A stretch of DNA of 64,000 nt from Schistocerca nitens (taxonomy: Eukaryota; Arthropoda; Insecta; Orthoptera; Acrididae), in the NCBI RefSeq assembly GCF_023898315.1, contig NC_064616.1, positions 535,699,102 to 535,763,101 on the forward strand, in the 5' to 3' direction. Shown one piece after another: positions 11,688 to 23,038 of the stretch (positions are counted from its first letter, which is position 1; every line of letters starts with the position of its first letter). The notes under the pieces were generated by a model, which was not told the DNA's origin, made no database searches, and saw only the letters and a program-made list of their open reading frames with translations. A program made the position numbers and the translations under genes.

Positions 11688-11759
11688 TGCATACATCCAT
11701 TATTATGGTAGGCTATACTGCGAGAGTACCTGGCATTATCCTGGCTTGTATTTATTCCA

Positions 11760-12060
11760 GTCTCCTGTTAGTCCATCTCCTGCATCACCCTCTCTCTGTT
11801 CATCTCCTCCTCATCCTCTCTCCGTCCATGTCCACCACTTCCTTTCCCTGCCTACTTCCTCCATCCTCAAATCACTGTCCATCTGCTCTTGCCCCTCTCC
11901 CCTCCATCTCTTTCTTCCTCTTCCTCTAACCACCTGCTCCTCCCCCCTCTGCCCATTAGTTCTTTCTCTCTCTGCCCATGTCCTCCTCCCCCTCTCTTTG
12001 ACCATCTCCTCCTTTCATCTCTCTCTGTCCAGTTCCTCCTCCCCCTCTCTCTGTCCATTT
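11760..12060 (+). repeat. CT-rich minisatellite block 2
   Basis: Same GTCCATCTCCTCC-type units as 8395-8860. Several opposite-strand frames here (Arg/Glu/Gly-rich) are shadows of the composition. Confidence 0.8.
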
Positions 12061-12079
12061 TACACGGTGCCCCATTGTA

Positions 12080-13021
12080 GGCCATAGGGAATTGGTTTTC
12101 AGATATGTGAGTGGCTCGAAGACTTATTAAGTAATAGAACCCAGTATGTTGTCCCCGGCGGCGACTGTTCATTAGAGACAAGGGTATCATGAGGAGTGCG
12201 CCAGGACAGCTATTATTTTCTATATACATAAATGATCTGGTGGACAGGGTGGGCGGTAATCTGTGGTTGTTTGCTGATGATGCTGTGATGTACAGGAATG
12301 TCTCGTCGTTGAGTGACTGTGGGATGATACTGGATAACCTAGACGGAACTTATAGGTGGTGTGATCAATGGCAGCTAGCTTTAAATACAGAAAACCGTAA
12401 GTTAACGCGGATATTAGGAAAAACAAACCTGTAATGTTCCGATACAGCATTAGTAATGTCCTGCTTAACACAGTCACGCCGTTTAAGTATCTAGCCATGA
12501 CGTTGCAAAGCTTTTAGAAATGGAACGAGCGTTTGAGGATTATGGTTAGGAAGGCGAGCGGTCGACTTCATTTTACTGGGAGAATTTTGAGGAATCTCTG
12601 TAAAACAGGCCGCGTATAGGACACTGGTGCGAAGTATTCTTGAGTAAGGCTGGAGTGTTTGGCATCCGCATCAGGTCGGATTAAGGGAAGATATTGAAGT
12701 AATTCACAGGCCGGCTGCTAGATTTGTTACCGGTAGGTTCGAACAACACTCTGATGTTACACAGAAGCTTCAGGAACTCAAATGGGAATCACTGGAGGGA
12801 AGGCGACGTTCTTTTCGGGGAGCACTATTGTGAAAATTTAGAGAACCGGAATCTGAAGCTAAATACAGAACCATTCTACTGCGGCTCATATGGAGGCATA
12901 TAGACGGCAGTTTTTCCCTCTCTCTGTTTGTAAATGCAACAGAAAAGAAAATGACTAGCAGTGGTACAGGGTACCTTCCGTTACGCACCGTAAGGTGGCT
13001 TGTACAGTATGTGTGTAGATT
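12080..13021 (+). pseudogene. Non-LTR retrotransposon, RT fragment, 5'-truncated
   Basis: Plus-strand frames read LLFSIYINDLVDRVGGNLW then LFADDAVMYRNVSS, the FADD catalytic box of a non-LTR reverse transcriptase (around 12210-12300), then HRPAARFVTGRFEQHSDVT-like sequence and ELKWESLEGRRRSFRGALL (about 12710-12830) of the C-terminal region. The 3' end near 13021 is TGTGTAGATTTA, like the TGTAGATGTAGATG tail of the related copy at 45007. Stops and frameshifts are numerous. The element interrupts the dispersed repeat: CT-rich block on the left, CCAGGGGTTTAGGAGGAG continuation on the right. Confidence 0.82.
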
Positions 13022-13865
13022 TAGAGGTCGAAAACGATCCAGGGGTTTAGGAGGAGCTTTTTACCCGCTACTTCGCTCACGTATACACGTGTCACATGTA
13101 CTTCACAGATATTTAACACATTTCATACGTATTTATACATACATCCCACCTTTATCTGTATTAAAATTCACCCTGCAGTTTCATCATCACGCAGCTCAAT
13201 ACTTAGGATGTCATATGTCCTTACCTATGTCTCGTGCGATGATATAATTTTGTAGGTATTTTCAGAGGCACATCTGGATACCGCCAGCGAACTGTGTTGC
13301 GAATAAAGTTAGCAGCAAAGAAGTAATAAATTTAAAGTTCATGCACGATGCACCAGTTTTTCACACATCTTAGTGTTTATGACGTCGCATCTCTTGAGCT
13401 GCAATGATTTAATTTTGTTAGTACATTCAGCCGTATATATGTATGCTGTCTGCAAAATGTGTCGCGAATACAGTTAGTGTTAAAGAAGTAATAAATAAAA
13501 CGGCATGCCTGATGAAGCAGTTTTACTGCGTGAACAGCGAAAATGTACTAAGCGACGAACTTTTTTCCTTTCATCATTTTGTGGTGGTTGTCAGCAAGAA
13601 AAATTCTCGTAAAGATTTGAAATTACGTGTAATGTTTGTTACAAGTCACGAAGTGCTCTCATTCTCAAGCACTGGATGAAAGTGGTATAGCTGTTGGCGC
13701 CTCGTAAGCTCCGCTACTCTTTCATCCACACTCCCACTCCTTTGACAGGTAGGTGGTTCTTACAACCGCAGCATTTCTTTCCAGACAGTAAGTGATGTGT
13801 GAACCAAGTTTGGTTGAAATCGGTCCAGTGGTTTAGGAGGAGATGTGGAACGTACATACATATAC
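13022..13865 (+). repeat. Dispersed repeat, diverged copy 3
   Basis: Shows block-wise similarity to 9079-10549: GCAGCTCAATACTTAGGATG, AAAGAAGTAATAAAT, the CCCACTCCTTTGACAGGTAG stretch and ACCAAGTTTGGTTGAAATCG near 13804. It ends at the TA target site of the mariner at 13873. Confidence 0.75.
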
Positions 13866-13872
13866 GAGTATA

Positions 13873-15110
13873 CGGCTGCGGTCAAAAAGTAACGGGAATT
13901 TTTGTTTTTCTTAATGAATCTTCATGTATTCATTAACAATAGCTTTTTCCTCTTCAAAGTAATCCCCCTCATGTATAATATTCTCTTGCCAGCGGGTTTG
14001 CCTATCTTGGAAGCACTTCTGGAGCTCACCTTTCGTTATGGTGTTCAAGTCTTTCAGCGATTCTGTTTTTATCCCATCAATGGTGACAAAACTACGTCCT
14101 TTTATGGTTCTCTTCATCCTCGAAAACAGAAAGAAGTCATGCGGGACCATGTCCGGCGAATGTGGTGGCTGAGATGACATAACGGTTTTGTTTTTTTGTC
14201 AAAGATCACAAACAAGTATTGAGGTGTGAGCGGGAGCGCTACCGGGATGCAATTTTCGCAAATGGTTTTTCCACGGCTCTGGTCATTTCCTTCGGATTTC
14301 TCCACGCAAACGGCGCATAACTTCCAGGTAGAGTTCCTTATTCTCCGTACGACCATAAGGTATGGACTCATGATTCTCCATCCCATTGTAATGGAAGAAA
14401 ACACAGAGAAGTACCTTCACATGTGATCGAACTTGTCGAAATTTTTCGATCTTGGCTCTTCAGGCAGTTAACCTTCTTTAAACGTTCTGGATCGTTGTAG
14501 ATTTGATTCAACAATTCCTGAGCTATATCTACGTGACGTCGCGTTTGGTCGAAATTCAACAAATTCGGAACAAACTTCGTTGCAACACGCTTCGTGCCCA
14601 AAACACTCGAAAAAATTGTTTGACATGAGCCAAAGGACAATCGACATCATCAACAACCTCTCTTATGGTGATTTTACAGAGCCATTTTCCTTACTTCTAC
14701 CACATTGTCTTCAGTAATTGATGTGCTAGGACATCCAAGTCGGTCGACGACTCCAACGTCTTCTCGGCCCTCACTGAAAAGTTTGTACCACTGGGAAACT
14801 CTTGTCTTACTCATAGTAGATTTGCCAAAAGCCACACTCAACATTTAGAATGCGGTGCCGTACTTTATTCCATTTTTCAGGAAAAAGGTAATGGAAATGC
14901 TTTGATCCTTCTTCTTCGAAAGTAAAAGTTCCCCTACCACTGTAAACACATATAACCTTTTTGACGGCCAACAATAAACCATGTATTGAAAACAGCTTAA
15001 AATGCAAACATACATCAGGAAAATGTGTAGCAACAACATAAAAATTTGAAAATCAGATGCATAAAGCAGGAGAACTTAAAAAATTTCCGTTACTCTTTGA
15101 TCACATTTCG
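13873..15110 (-). pseudogene. mariner transposon, decayed
   Basis: The 1238-bp length is typical of mariner. Terminal repeats contain GGTCAAAAAGTAACGGGAAT (left) and GATCAAAGAGTAACGGAAAT (right, reverse complement), flanked by TA at 13871-13872 and 15111-15112. Minus-strand frames in order: ILGTKRVATKFVPNLLNFDQ-like helix-turn-helix/linker sequence (14368-14640), a scrambled catalytic centre (14114-14404), and QPPHSPDMVPHDFFLFSRMK (13911-14180), the mariner SPDLAPSDFFLF motif with its final aspartate kept. At least two frameshifts separate these parts. It is inactive. Confidence 0.88.
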
Positions 15111-15112
15111 TA

Positions 15113-16808
15113 TTTTTCCCTGATAACTTCGGAGTTTCGGAGCGTGTTCCAAGTCAACATGATCGAAATCCTTATCTAAATCTACGAATGCCTTAAAATT
15201 GATTTTTCCTTTAACCTTTCTTCTAAAATAACTTTACATTGCCATGAAACCAAAACTAATCTTCGACCAGGTCGTCTTCTGCTAGTCTTCCGTCGTTATG
15301 TACATAAGGTTAAAATGCATCCATAATATGTTTAAATTCCACACGAACAAATAGAAACCGATAACAGCTGATCCGGTATATGCTGAGGAATCGATAGCAC
15401 CGATGCTATATGCTATGTGTTAGACAGAAGATAATTATTTATTGTGCTCAGTGATGTTGAATATAGATAATGGAGAGCACAGAATAAAAATCGATAGCGA
15501 TCGCAATCGAATGTTGTTCTTTTCACCATTGCCTGTAAGTATTTATGTAGTATGCTCATTGAATCTAGTCTTTGTTTCTCATTTGTTATACTCTCAGATC
15601 TGCTTTAATGTTCTGTCTCTTGTAGTACCAACTGTGACTGATCGTTTCCTGACAGTGTAATGTTTCTGCTTGTCACTATAAACATTCTTCCTCCTGGGGC
15701 GTATAATCTATCTTTCAATATACGTTTCACTATCTTTTAATTCGGGTTTCTACCAAAGGAATTCGTTCTATTAGAGTCGTTAGTTCGTGAACATTGCTGC
15801 GGAAACTCTGGCAATTAAAAAATACTATTTTAAGATAGTCACTCTCTGCATTTACTGTTCGTCATGTTGTAATAATGGCTTTATTTGGTGCTGCTTTTTC
15901 TGCTAGTGTTATCGGGATTTCGTGTAACCTAAAAAAAGCTATGTGTATTACACACGTTCTCGACTACCCTACAGATGTTTCTGGCGCGTATTGGAAACCA
16001 GACCTATCCAGGGGTACTTTACAAGTCAACACTGTGTAGCTTAGGTTGACGAATCTGTAGGCGAGCTCCTGACAAAACTGACAAAAGCTCTGTTATAGAC
16101 CCTACATTCGGTCCCAGACTAGAGGGTTCCAATCCGTTCTCGGAACTATGATGCAAATCAACAGTTGTGCAGAGTCCATACGAATGAGGCTAGCAATGTT
16201 CAGCACTTTGGCCAGTATCAGGACAGAACTGAGACAACAAACGTCGTTGGTGACGATATAAGCGACGGTCTACAGCTGACAGCAACCTTTCCTCTGAGTT
16301 GCTGCGGGGGTGTCTTCTTCCAGTTGGTGGACAGTTACTCCTTTGACACACATCAAGTTCACTTTAGGTCCGCATCTCTCCCATAACACCATTTCCCCAA
16401 GAGGGACTAATACACACCTAACATGGGAACTGCCTACATCTAACTGCCCGTTTTTCTTATCTATGGAAGTCGAAAGAGGGGGGACTACTGCTTGAGCAGG
16501 ACAGGTAAGACACGACGGCTCTGTCTTATTAGCAGTGCGAGACAGTATTGGGTTAGTCTTTTGGCCATTAGCCACATATAACCATCGCTGTGAAACAGCT
16601 CCAGATATGGTAAAGACGTACTGGCCACCTTCGGGCGACCGTTTGGTGCCAGACGGGGACGCTCTACGGATCGTGTTGGCAACAGGAGCAGCTGATAAGC
16701 TCTGTGTGGTCGTCGCAGCATTAGACCACACTGCCACTACAATAGCGGCGCAATTCGCAGCCACCATGTCACGCTGGTCGACAGCTGCCAGTTACAGTCT
16801 GTTGTAGA
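15113..16808. other. Unassigned interval
   Basis: No recognised element between the mariner and the non-LTR relic, except the open frame described separately at 16270-16767. Confidence 0.4.
16270..16767 (-). CDS. Unassigned 165-codon open frame
   Basis: The longest unassigned frame in this part of the window, starting at an ATG. The predicted product is Ala/Thr/Val-rich at its N-terminus and has seven scattered cysteines. It contains no membrane segment, signal peptide or catalytic motif that I recognise. The opposite strand is also open over much of the same interval (16535-16807), which is what GC-richer non-coding or repeat-derived DNA can show by chance. It may be a relic of a mobile element or of no coding significance. 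I assign no function. Confidence 0.15.
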   Translation of the reverse strand: MVAANCAAIVVAVWSNAATTTQSLSAAPVANTIRRASPSGTKRSPEGGQYVFTISGAVSQRWLYVANGQKTNPILSRTANKTEPSCLTCPAQAVVPPLSTSIDKKNGQLDVGSSHVRCVLVPLGEMVLWERCGPKVNLMCVKGVTVHQLEEDTPAATQRKGCCQL

Positions 16809-17228
16809 ACAGAAATACTTTGAGAAAATACTTCCTCTTACTTAAAATGATGTTCACTGTCAACGGATTTCTCTGTTTCAGAATATTTGTTTTTGCTCTT
16901 GCCAGTATGAATTTTATATATACCATATGTAGTTAATTTGCTGCTCAAATAGGAAAACTCGTTGGCTACTTTCAGTGTGTTATTTCCTAAACTAATACCC
17001 GCGGCATCACTTGATTTAATTAGATGATACTCCTTCGCTTTTCCATTACTTTTGTTCATGCGCAGCTTAGAACTTCTTTTAAAGTCAGTATTCATTCCGT
17101 TCAGCTTCCGATTCTAGTCCTTTTCCATCTCTAACAAAACTGAAATACCAGTGGCAAACCGAAAAATTTTTAGTTTTTCTCCATTAACCGTATTTTTAAA
17201 AATTCTCCTTGGTTACCTTTACTATATA

Positions 17229-17396
17229 CAGGGTGTTTCAAAAATGACCGGTATATTTGAAACGGCAATAAAAACTAAACGAGCAGCGATAGAAATACAC
17301 TGTTTGTTGCAATATGCTTGGGACAACAGTACATTTTCAGGCAGACAAACTTTCGAAATTACAGTAGTTACAATTTTCAACAACAGATGGCGCTGC
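17229..17396 (+). repeat. Left terminal inverted repeat (168 bp)
   Basis: Pairs with 18609-18776; two mismatches seen. It ends at GGCGCTGC. Long TIRs of this size are unusual for mariner elements, whose TIRs are commonly about 30 bp. Confidence 0.92.
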
Positions 17397-17509
17397 AAGT
17401 GATGTGAAAGATATAGAAGACAACGCAGTCTGTGGGTGCGCCATTCTGTACGTCGTCTTTCTGCTGTAAGCGTGTGCTGTTCACAACGTGCAAGTGTGCT
17501 GTAGACAAC

Positions 17510-18595
17510 ATGGTTTATTCCTTAGAACAGAGGATTTTTCTGGTGTTGGAATTCCACCGCCTAGAACACAGTGTTGTTGCAACAAGACGAAGTTTTCAAC
17601 GGAGGTTTAATGTAACCAAAGGACCGAAAAGCGATACAATAAAGGATCTTTTTGAAAAATTTCAACGGACTGGGAACGTGACGGATGAACGTGCTGGAAA
17701 GGTAGGGGGACCGCGTACGGCAACCACAGAGGGCAACGCGCAGCTAGTGCAGCAGGTGATCCAACAGCGGCCTCGGGTTTCCGTTCGCCGTGTTGCAGCT
17801 GCGGTCCAAATGACGCCAACGTCCACATATCGTCTCATGCGCCAGAGTTTACACCTCTATCCATACAAAATTCAAACGCGGCAACCCGTCAGCGCCGCTA
17901 CCATTGCTGCACGAGAGACATTCGCTAACGATATAGTGCACAGGATTGATGACGGCGATATGCATGTGGGCAGCATTTGGTTTACTGACGAAGCTTATTT
18001 TTACCTGGACGGCTTCGTCAATAAACAGAACTGGCGCATATGGGGAACCGAAAAGCCCCATGTTGCAGTCCCACCGTCCCTGCATCCTCAAAAAGTACTG
18101 GTCTGGGCCGCCATTTCTTCCAAAGGAATCATTGGCCCATTTTTCAGATCCGAAACGATTACTGCATCACGCTATCTGGACATTCTTCGTGAATTTGTGG
18201 CGGTACAAACTGCCTTAGACGACACTGCGAACACCTCGTGGTTTATGCAAGATGGTGCCCGGCCACATCGCACGGCCGACGTCTTTAATTTCCTGAATGA
18301 ATATTTCGATGATCGTGTGATTGCTTTGGGCTATCCGAAACATACAGGAGGCGGCGTGGATTGGCCTCCCTATTCGCCAGACATGAACCCCTGTGACTTC
18401 TTTCTGTGGGGACACTTGAAAGACCAGGTGTACCGCCAGATTCCAGAAACAATTGAACAGCTGAAGCAGTACATCTCATCTGCATGTGAAGCCATTCCGC
18501 CAGACACGTTGTCAAAGGTTTCGGGTAATTTCATTCAGAGACTACGCCATATTATTGCTACGCATGGTGGATATGTGGAAAATATCGTACTATAG
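17510..18595 (+). CDS. DDE transposase, 361 codons, uninterrupted
   Basis: Catalyses cut-and-paste transposition at TA sites. The start is taken as the ATG at 17510, giving MVYSLEQRIFLVLEFHR; the frame is open upstream only from a GTG at 17432. Domains: an N-terminal helix-turn-helix (residues 1-60, of the DUF4817-like type), a linker, a second helix-turn-helix near RRVAAAVQMTPTSTYRLMR, then the RNase H-like core. Catalytic candidates are the aspartates in WFTDEAYF, FMQDGARPH and SPDMNPCDFFLWG. The last two are separated by 47 residues when counted as in mariner (34 there), partly through a TGGGVDWPP loop. The C-terminal tail is FIQRLRHIIATHGGYVENI. No frameshift or stop is seen. Whether it is active was not tested. 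Confidence 0.92.
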   Translation: MVYSLEQRIFLVLEFHRLEHSVVATRRSFQRRFNVTKGPKSDTIKDLFEKFQRTGNVTDERAGKVGGPRTATTEGNAQLVQQVIQQRPRVSVRRVAAAVQMTPTSTYRLMRQSLHLYPYKIQTRQPVSAATIAARETFANDIVHRIDDGDMHVGSIWFTDEAYFYLDGFVNKQNWRIWGTEKPHVAVPPSLHPQKVLVWAAISSKGIIGPFFRSETITASRYLDILREFVAVQTALDDTANTSWFMQDGARPHRTADVFNFLNEYFDDRVIALGYPKHTGGGVDWPPYSPDMNPCDFFLWGHLKDQVYRQIPETIEQLKQYISSACEAIPPDTLSKVSGNFIQRLRHIIATHGGYVENIVL

Positions 18596-18608
18596 AGTTT
18601 CCCAGACC

Positions 18609-18776
18609 GCAGCGCCATCTGTTGTTGAAAATTGTAACTACTGTAATTTCGAAAGTTTGTCTGCCTGAAAATGTACTGTTGTCCCAAGCATATTGCAACA
18701 AACGGTGTATTTCTATCGCTGCTCATTTAGTTTTTATTGCCGTTTCAAATATACCGGTCATTTTTGAAACACCCTG
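18609..18776 (-). repeat. Right terminal inverted repeat (168 bp)
   Basis: Reverse complement of 17229-17396. It starts 14 bp after the transposase stop codon, so the frame nearly fills the space between the TIRs. Confidence 0.92.
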
Positions 18777-19683
18777 TACTTTGTGTATCGACTGAATATC
18801 CTGGGGAATGGGTTGCAATCCTATCTCATGCTCTTCTCAATTACATCATTCCTTTCATATTCTTCTACGCTAGAAGGGTCCAGTTTTTGTACTGATTGTA
18901 GACAGATATAATGCAATACATCGAGCGAATCTAGAATTACGATGACAGGATCGAAACCTATTAGCCAGTGTGAAAATGTGAATGAAATAATCAGGTGCTT
19001 TATATGGGAAAGTTTCTAGAAAAAGTGATGTTTCTCTCGCGAAACACGGTTTGGTAAATTTTGGAGACAGTATCCCCCGAATATTGTGTGGAGACAGTAT
19101 CTCGCGTATGATCATGAGATTATGAAAAGAGAGACTGGGATGCGTACAGATGCCTGTAGGTCAGGGCTTCCCAACCTTTTCATCTGGCGGACCCCTTCTT
19201 CAGTCGAAAATCCATGGCGGACCCCTAGTCAGTCAAGAGCACAGTAACTTTAAATTTCAGAGCTAAACACATGGGAACTGAAAGCTTCTTAATGCAAGAA
19301 GTGCCATGTTCCCAATGACCCCCCCCCCCACCCCCCCAGTATCAATAGTCTTTGTTTTAGAGATGAATGAAAACAACTTGAAATTAACGATCCAATTTGA
19401 ATTCCTACCGTATCCAGGCACTTACTAGTGGATTTACTCCCTTTGTTCAACACACTACAGCCTGATGAAAATTATTTGGTAATTGACATTTCACACGTTG
19501 GAGCTGCCTTCCTCCAAGAGCAATCAACATCACGTCCAAACTGTTCGCTATTGACAAGCTGCCGCTTGTGGTCTGTTCACTTCCATTGTTTGGCTACTGT
19601 TGTGTAAGGAGCAAGCACGTTTCGTAACAGTCGTGTGTGTGTGTGTGAGTGTATTTGGTTTTTCTTGAAATACGCAGAAAAAT

Positions 19684-19766
19684 GTTCAAATGTATGTAAA
19701 GTCTATGGGACTTAATTGCTGAGGTCATCAGTCCCTAGTCTTACACACTATTAACCTATAATGACA

Positions 19767-19809
<43 letters not shown>

Positions 19810-19896
19810 CCCGAGAGAGGACTCGAACCTCTGGAGGGAGCGGCCACGCAATCCACGACGACTCGGCGCCTTTGACTGCGCGGCCGTTCCGCGCAG
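19684..19896 (-). mobile_element. SINE family B with internal (AC)n expansion
   Basis: On the minus strand it reads from a tRNA-like head (GCGCGGAACGGCCGCGCAGT, B box GGTTCGAGTCC) through GGGCATGTGTGTG to the end ACTTTACATACATTTGAAC. The (AC)n run at 19768-19807 sits exactly where related copies have the short GTGTGTGT motif. Inserted in the 3' portion of the hAT element. Confidence 0.8.
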
Positions 19897-20783
19897 CTGT
19901 GAAGGAAAGAGGCAGACCCATGATTCGGGATACAAACACATCACGAAAGAAAAGAGGCCAAGGAATAGCCTTTATAGGACTATTGTGACATCTGTTGTGC
20001 AATGTGTGGGAATAAATTCACCCAGTTTACATGCGTTTCCAAAACCGGATTTCGTAAGCCGATGTCCCAGTTCCGCTTTTGGTTGGTCAGGTAAACACTT
20101 CAAAATCGGTTCTGGAAATCTGCTTTTACAAAGTCATTTTCCAGTTCCACAATCGATTTTTGTGCCCATGTAAACAGCTCGGAAAGTCTAGTTATTTTTA
20201 CGTCTTTGCGTATCTACTGAACGGCAGCTGTCAGTCCATAGCCGGCATCTAGCAGGTGGCGTTGCAACAGTGTACTGTCAGTTGGTAGCTGGCAACTGGC
20301 AGGTGGCGTGGCAACAGTTTAGCCACAGGAGACAACTTCAACTACTACTTGGACACTATATCGTGGCAGTCAGCCTCGACTGTAAACAAATTAAGAAAAC
20401 AAACAAACAGACTCTCTTATTGCTATATAAGAAGACAAAACATTTCACAGAACGTAAGAATTCTTTTCTCAAAGGAAACAATTCTGGCAGAGGAGGTTTA
20501 CCTTTTACAAGGTGGCACGTGAAAAGTCCTCATTTGTTTACGTTCGCAGCCAGTTGACACAATATAGTGTCAGAGTAATAGCAAGTAATTGTAATTGAAT
20601 TACAGGCAGGCCATATTTTTAATTGAGAGGACGGAATATATTATAAAGAAAAGAAATTAGCTTTAGAGATCATTTTAATTTTGGTAACAAAAATATCAAC
20701 GCCAACAGAATTCAATTAATAATTATTTTGTAAATGACAGAAGACAGAAACAAAATTTCTACAGAGTTATAGTTCAGGTACGT

Positions 20784-23038
20784 TCACTGAGCATCTACGA
20801 AGACAAATGCTTTCTTCTTTACTACAGATGAGTCTGTAGGAATAATAATGGAATCCCAATGTGATGGTTGAGGGTGCTTCTGCTGACACAATTTTGAAAA
20901 GTTGGGTTCAGTTCTTGACAACTGGAGACGGATGTCTGGTTCTGCATCTAGACAGCTTTGGTACTTAGTTTTGTGGGCAGCATAGATCGAGAATCCAGAT
21001 TCACACATGTATGTTGTGGCAAATAGAAAAAGTACGCGTTCTGCCTTTTCAACAAGGGGGTAGTATTTCTTGTTATCCAAACGGATACAAAAGTGTGAGT
21101 AACCGTGAATGTCAAAACTTGATTTCAAGGTAGGGTTTGTGCCAATTTCTATCAACAACTCATATTCATTTGATGATAGAATGTTCGGCTTTTTGGATAC
21201 AGTGAATGGGTTGACCACCCATTCGTATTTCTGCAGCTTCTCATCTTCAGCTGTTGGGAAATAATGCTCCAACAATGACATCAAACTTCGGAGATGTTCC
21301 AGGATTTGATGAAACAAATTCTTCACAAGCGCCAATGTTTTGTTTTTCAAAAACTCCTTGAGAAGAGGAAAACACTTGACTTCCCCCTCCTCGACACCCT
21401 CTGCCCAAAAATTGGTTTTGCTCTTGAATCCTCGAACTTTGTCAATAGCAGTGACGTTTGTTTCACTTTGCCCTTGGAGTGAAATATTCATTTCGTTCAT
21501 TTTGGAGAAAATATCTGACAAATGGGCAAGTATACATTGCCAATTTCGTCATTAATAAGGTCTGCTAATTTGGTGTCATGCTCCAAAAGGAAAGCTAAGA
21601 CTTCCAACCTCAATTCTTACAACCGAGAGAGTGCATTCCCACGTGAGAGCCACCTCACTTCTGTGTGGAGAAGCAGGGAACGATGAAGGCTTCCAATATT
21701 TTCACACAGTATTGTGAAAAGTCTTGACTTCAACGGCCTTGATTTTATGTAGTTAATAGTTTGAATGGATTCGTCTAAGGCTTTCTTGAACGAAACAGGC
21801 ATTTGTTTCGTAGCTAAAGCGTATCTGTGGAAAGCACAATGCCTACTGCTGCTATTTTTGGCTTTTCTTTTATTTTTGTTATTGCTCCGACTGAAGGACC
21901 CGTCATTGATTTTGCACCATCTGTGCACACATCTATGCAATTAGACCATGAAACTTCGTTAGTCCTTAAAAAATCATCCAATAGACGGAATATTTCAGCA
22001 CCTGTTGTGTTGGCAGGTAGTCGTCTGCACAATAAGTGGTCCTCCTCAAAACACCCAGAATATTCATAACGGACAAAAGCCAATAAAATCGGTAATCCTG
22101 CGACATCAGTGGATTCATCTATCTGCAGAGAAACTGAATTGTGTTGGATGCTAGAAACCAGAGTGTCTTTCACGTCATTAGACATGTCAACAATGCGTCT
22201 CTTGACAGTATTGTTTGATAATGGCACCGACGATACAAGCTTTACTGCCTTTTCGTCTAGCATGCAAGAAAACAAAACCATTAACACGCATCTTTAGGAG
22301 ATTTTCTGCAGTGGTATGAGCTTTGCCTGTTTTTGCTACTCGATAACTAACCAAGAAAGAAGCTTTTAATGAATTTTCATTAATTATTTTTGCATGAGTT
22401 TTCATGCAATGCTGAGAAGCAGCTAGTTCAGCACTCTTCCTCTTGAAAAAATCGATGTCTATAGCCTGGAAATCCAGGTGAGTACCTTCAAAATGACGGC
22501 ACAATTTAACTGGAACCATTGAACTGTGTGGGAAGACTCGCGCACAAATTACACACTTTTACCCTCCTTTGTCTCAAATGGTTCAAATGGCTCTGAGCAC
22601 TATGTGTCTTAACTTCTGAGGTCATCAGTCGCATAGAACTTAGAACTAATTAAACCTAACTAACCTAAGGACACTACACACATCCATGCCTGAGGCAGGA
22701 TTCGAACTTGCGACCGTAGTGGTCCCTCGGTTCCAGACTGTAGCGCCTAGAACCGCACGACCACTCCGGCCGGCTTCCTTTGTCTCCATAATGCCCATTT
22801 CTAAATAGCTTTCTTTGTACTTACGCTTCTTGGTTATTCCACTTCCACAGGATATTGCAACCAATGGAGTACTTGCAGCGTTTTCACATAATAAATCTGG
22901 CTGTGGAGCTTCTTGTGAGTGTTCTTCCTTTGGTCGTCCTCCCTCCTCATTCATTTCAACTGGAAACTTTCCGTGTTGTGAAGGCAATGGAGAAACTGCA
23001 CCCTTCTTCAATGATCCTGACTTCAGCCACCGATCCAT
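20784..23038 (-). pseudogene. hAT transposase (ZBED5/SCAND3-like), frameshifted and SINE-interrupted
   Basis: The proposed start is the ATG at 23038 (MDRWLKSGSLKKG). Order of motifs: BED zinc finger, split by the SINE, with VICARVFPHSSMVPVKLCRH (Cys pair and His pair, 22560-22470); FFKRK and an ASFLVSYRVAKTGKAHT block; LQIDESTDVAGLPIL (first catalytic Asp); VCTDGAKSMTG (second Asp region); a region corresponding to hAT HC..HR; LHTEVRWLSRGNALSRL; and near the end LFATTYMCESGFSIYAAHKT, the hAT dimerisation tract where CE.FS is typical. Frames change around 22280, 21940 and 21620, so the protein is broken. Related domesticated genes in vertebrates include ZBED5; this copy is only a mobile-element relic. 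Confidence 0.88.
22576..22775 (-). mobile_element. SINE family A inside the hAT BED-finger coding region
   Basis: Full-length minus-strand copy with target duplication TCCTTTGTCTC at 22565-22575 and 22776-22786. Removing it rejoins the hAT frame from MGIMETK to the VICARVF finger, so it inserted after the hAT. Confidence 0.93.

Larger units (their letters stand above)
17229..18776 (+). mobile_element. Apparently intact Tc1/mariner-superfamily DDE transposon with 168-bp TIRs
   Basis: The 1548-bp element begins CAGGGTGTTTCAAAAATGAC, ends with the reverse complement of the same, and is flanked by TA at 17227-17228 and 18777-18778. Terminal inverted repeats extend 168 bp (17229-17396 and 18609-18776) with only two mismatches that I can find. 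One uninterrupted transposase frame fills the interior. It sits in an old LINE relic; a paralogue of that relic at 25183-25330 shows the uninterrupted site. TIR identity and the intact frame indicate recent transposition. Confidence 0.93.
16810..18905 (-). pseudogene. Non-LTR retrotransposon RT relic, split by the transposon at 17229-18776
   Basis: Minus-strand reading before the insertion (18905-18779) gives YNQYKNWT and, with a frame change, VR*DCNPFPRIFSRYT, matching the RT motif VRQGCNLSPxLFNxY. After the insertion (17228-16838) comes VNGEKLKIFRFATG, where the family has LRFADD, then GNNTLKVANEFSYLSSKLTT, matching the KxVxEFxYLGSxIT thumb motif. The catalytic FADD is mutated and stops are present. 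The TA target lies between the two blocks. Confidence 0.78.

Noticed and set aside
11746-12229. Overlapping open frames of 95-120 codons on both strands
   Set aside because: Compositional by-products of the second CT-rich block; no motif.
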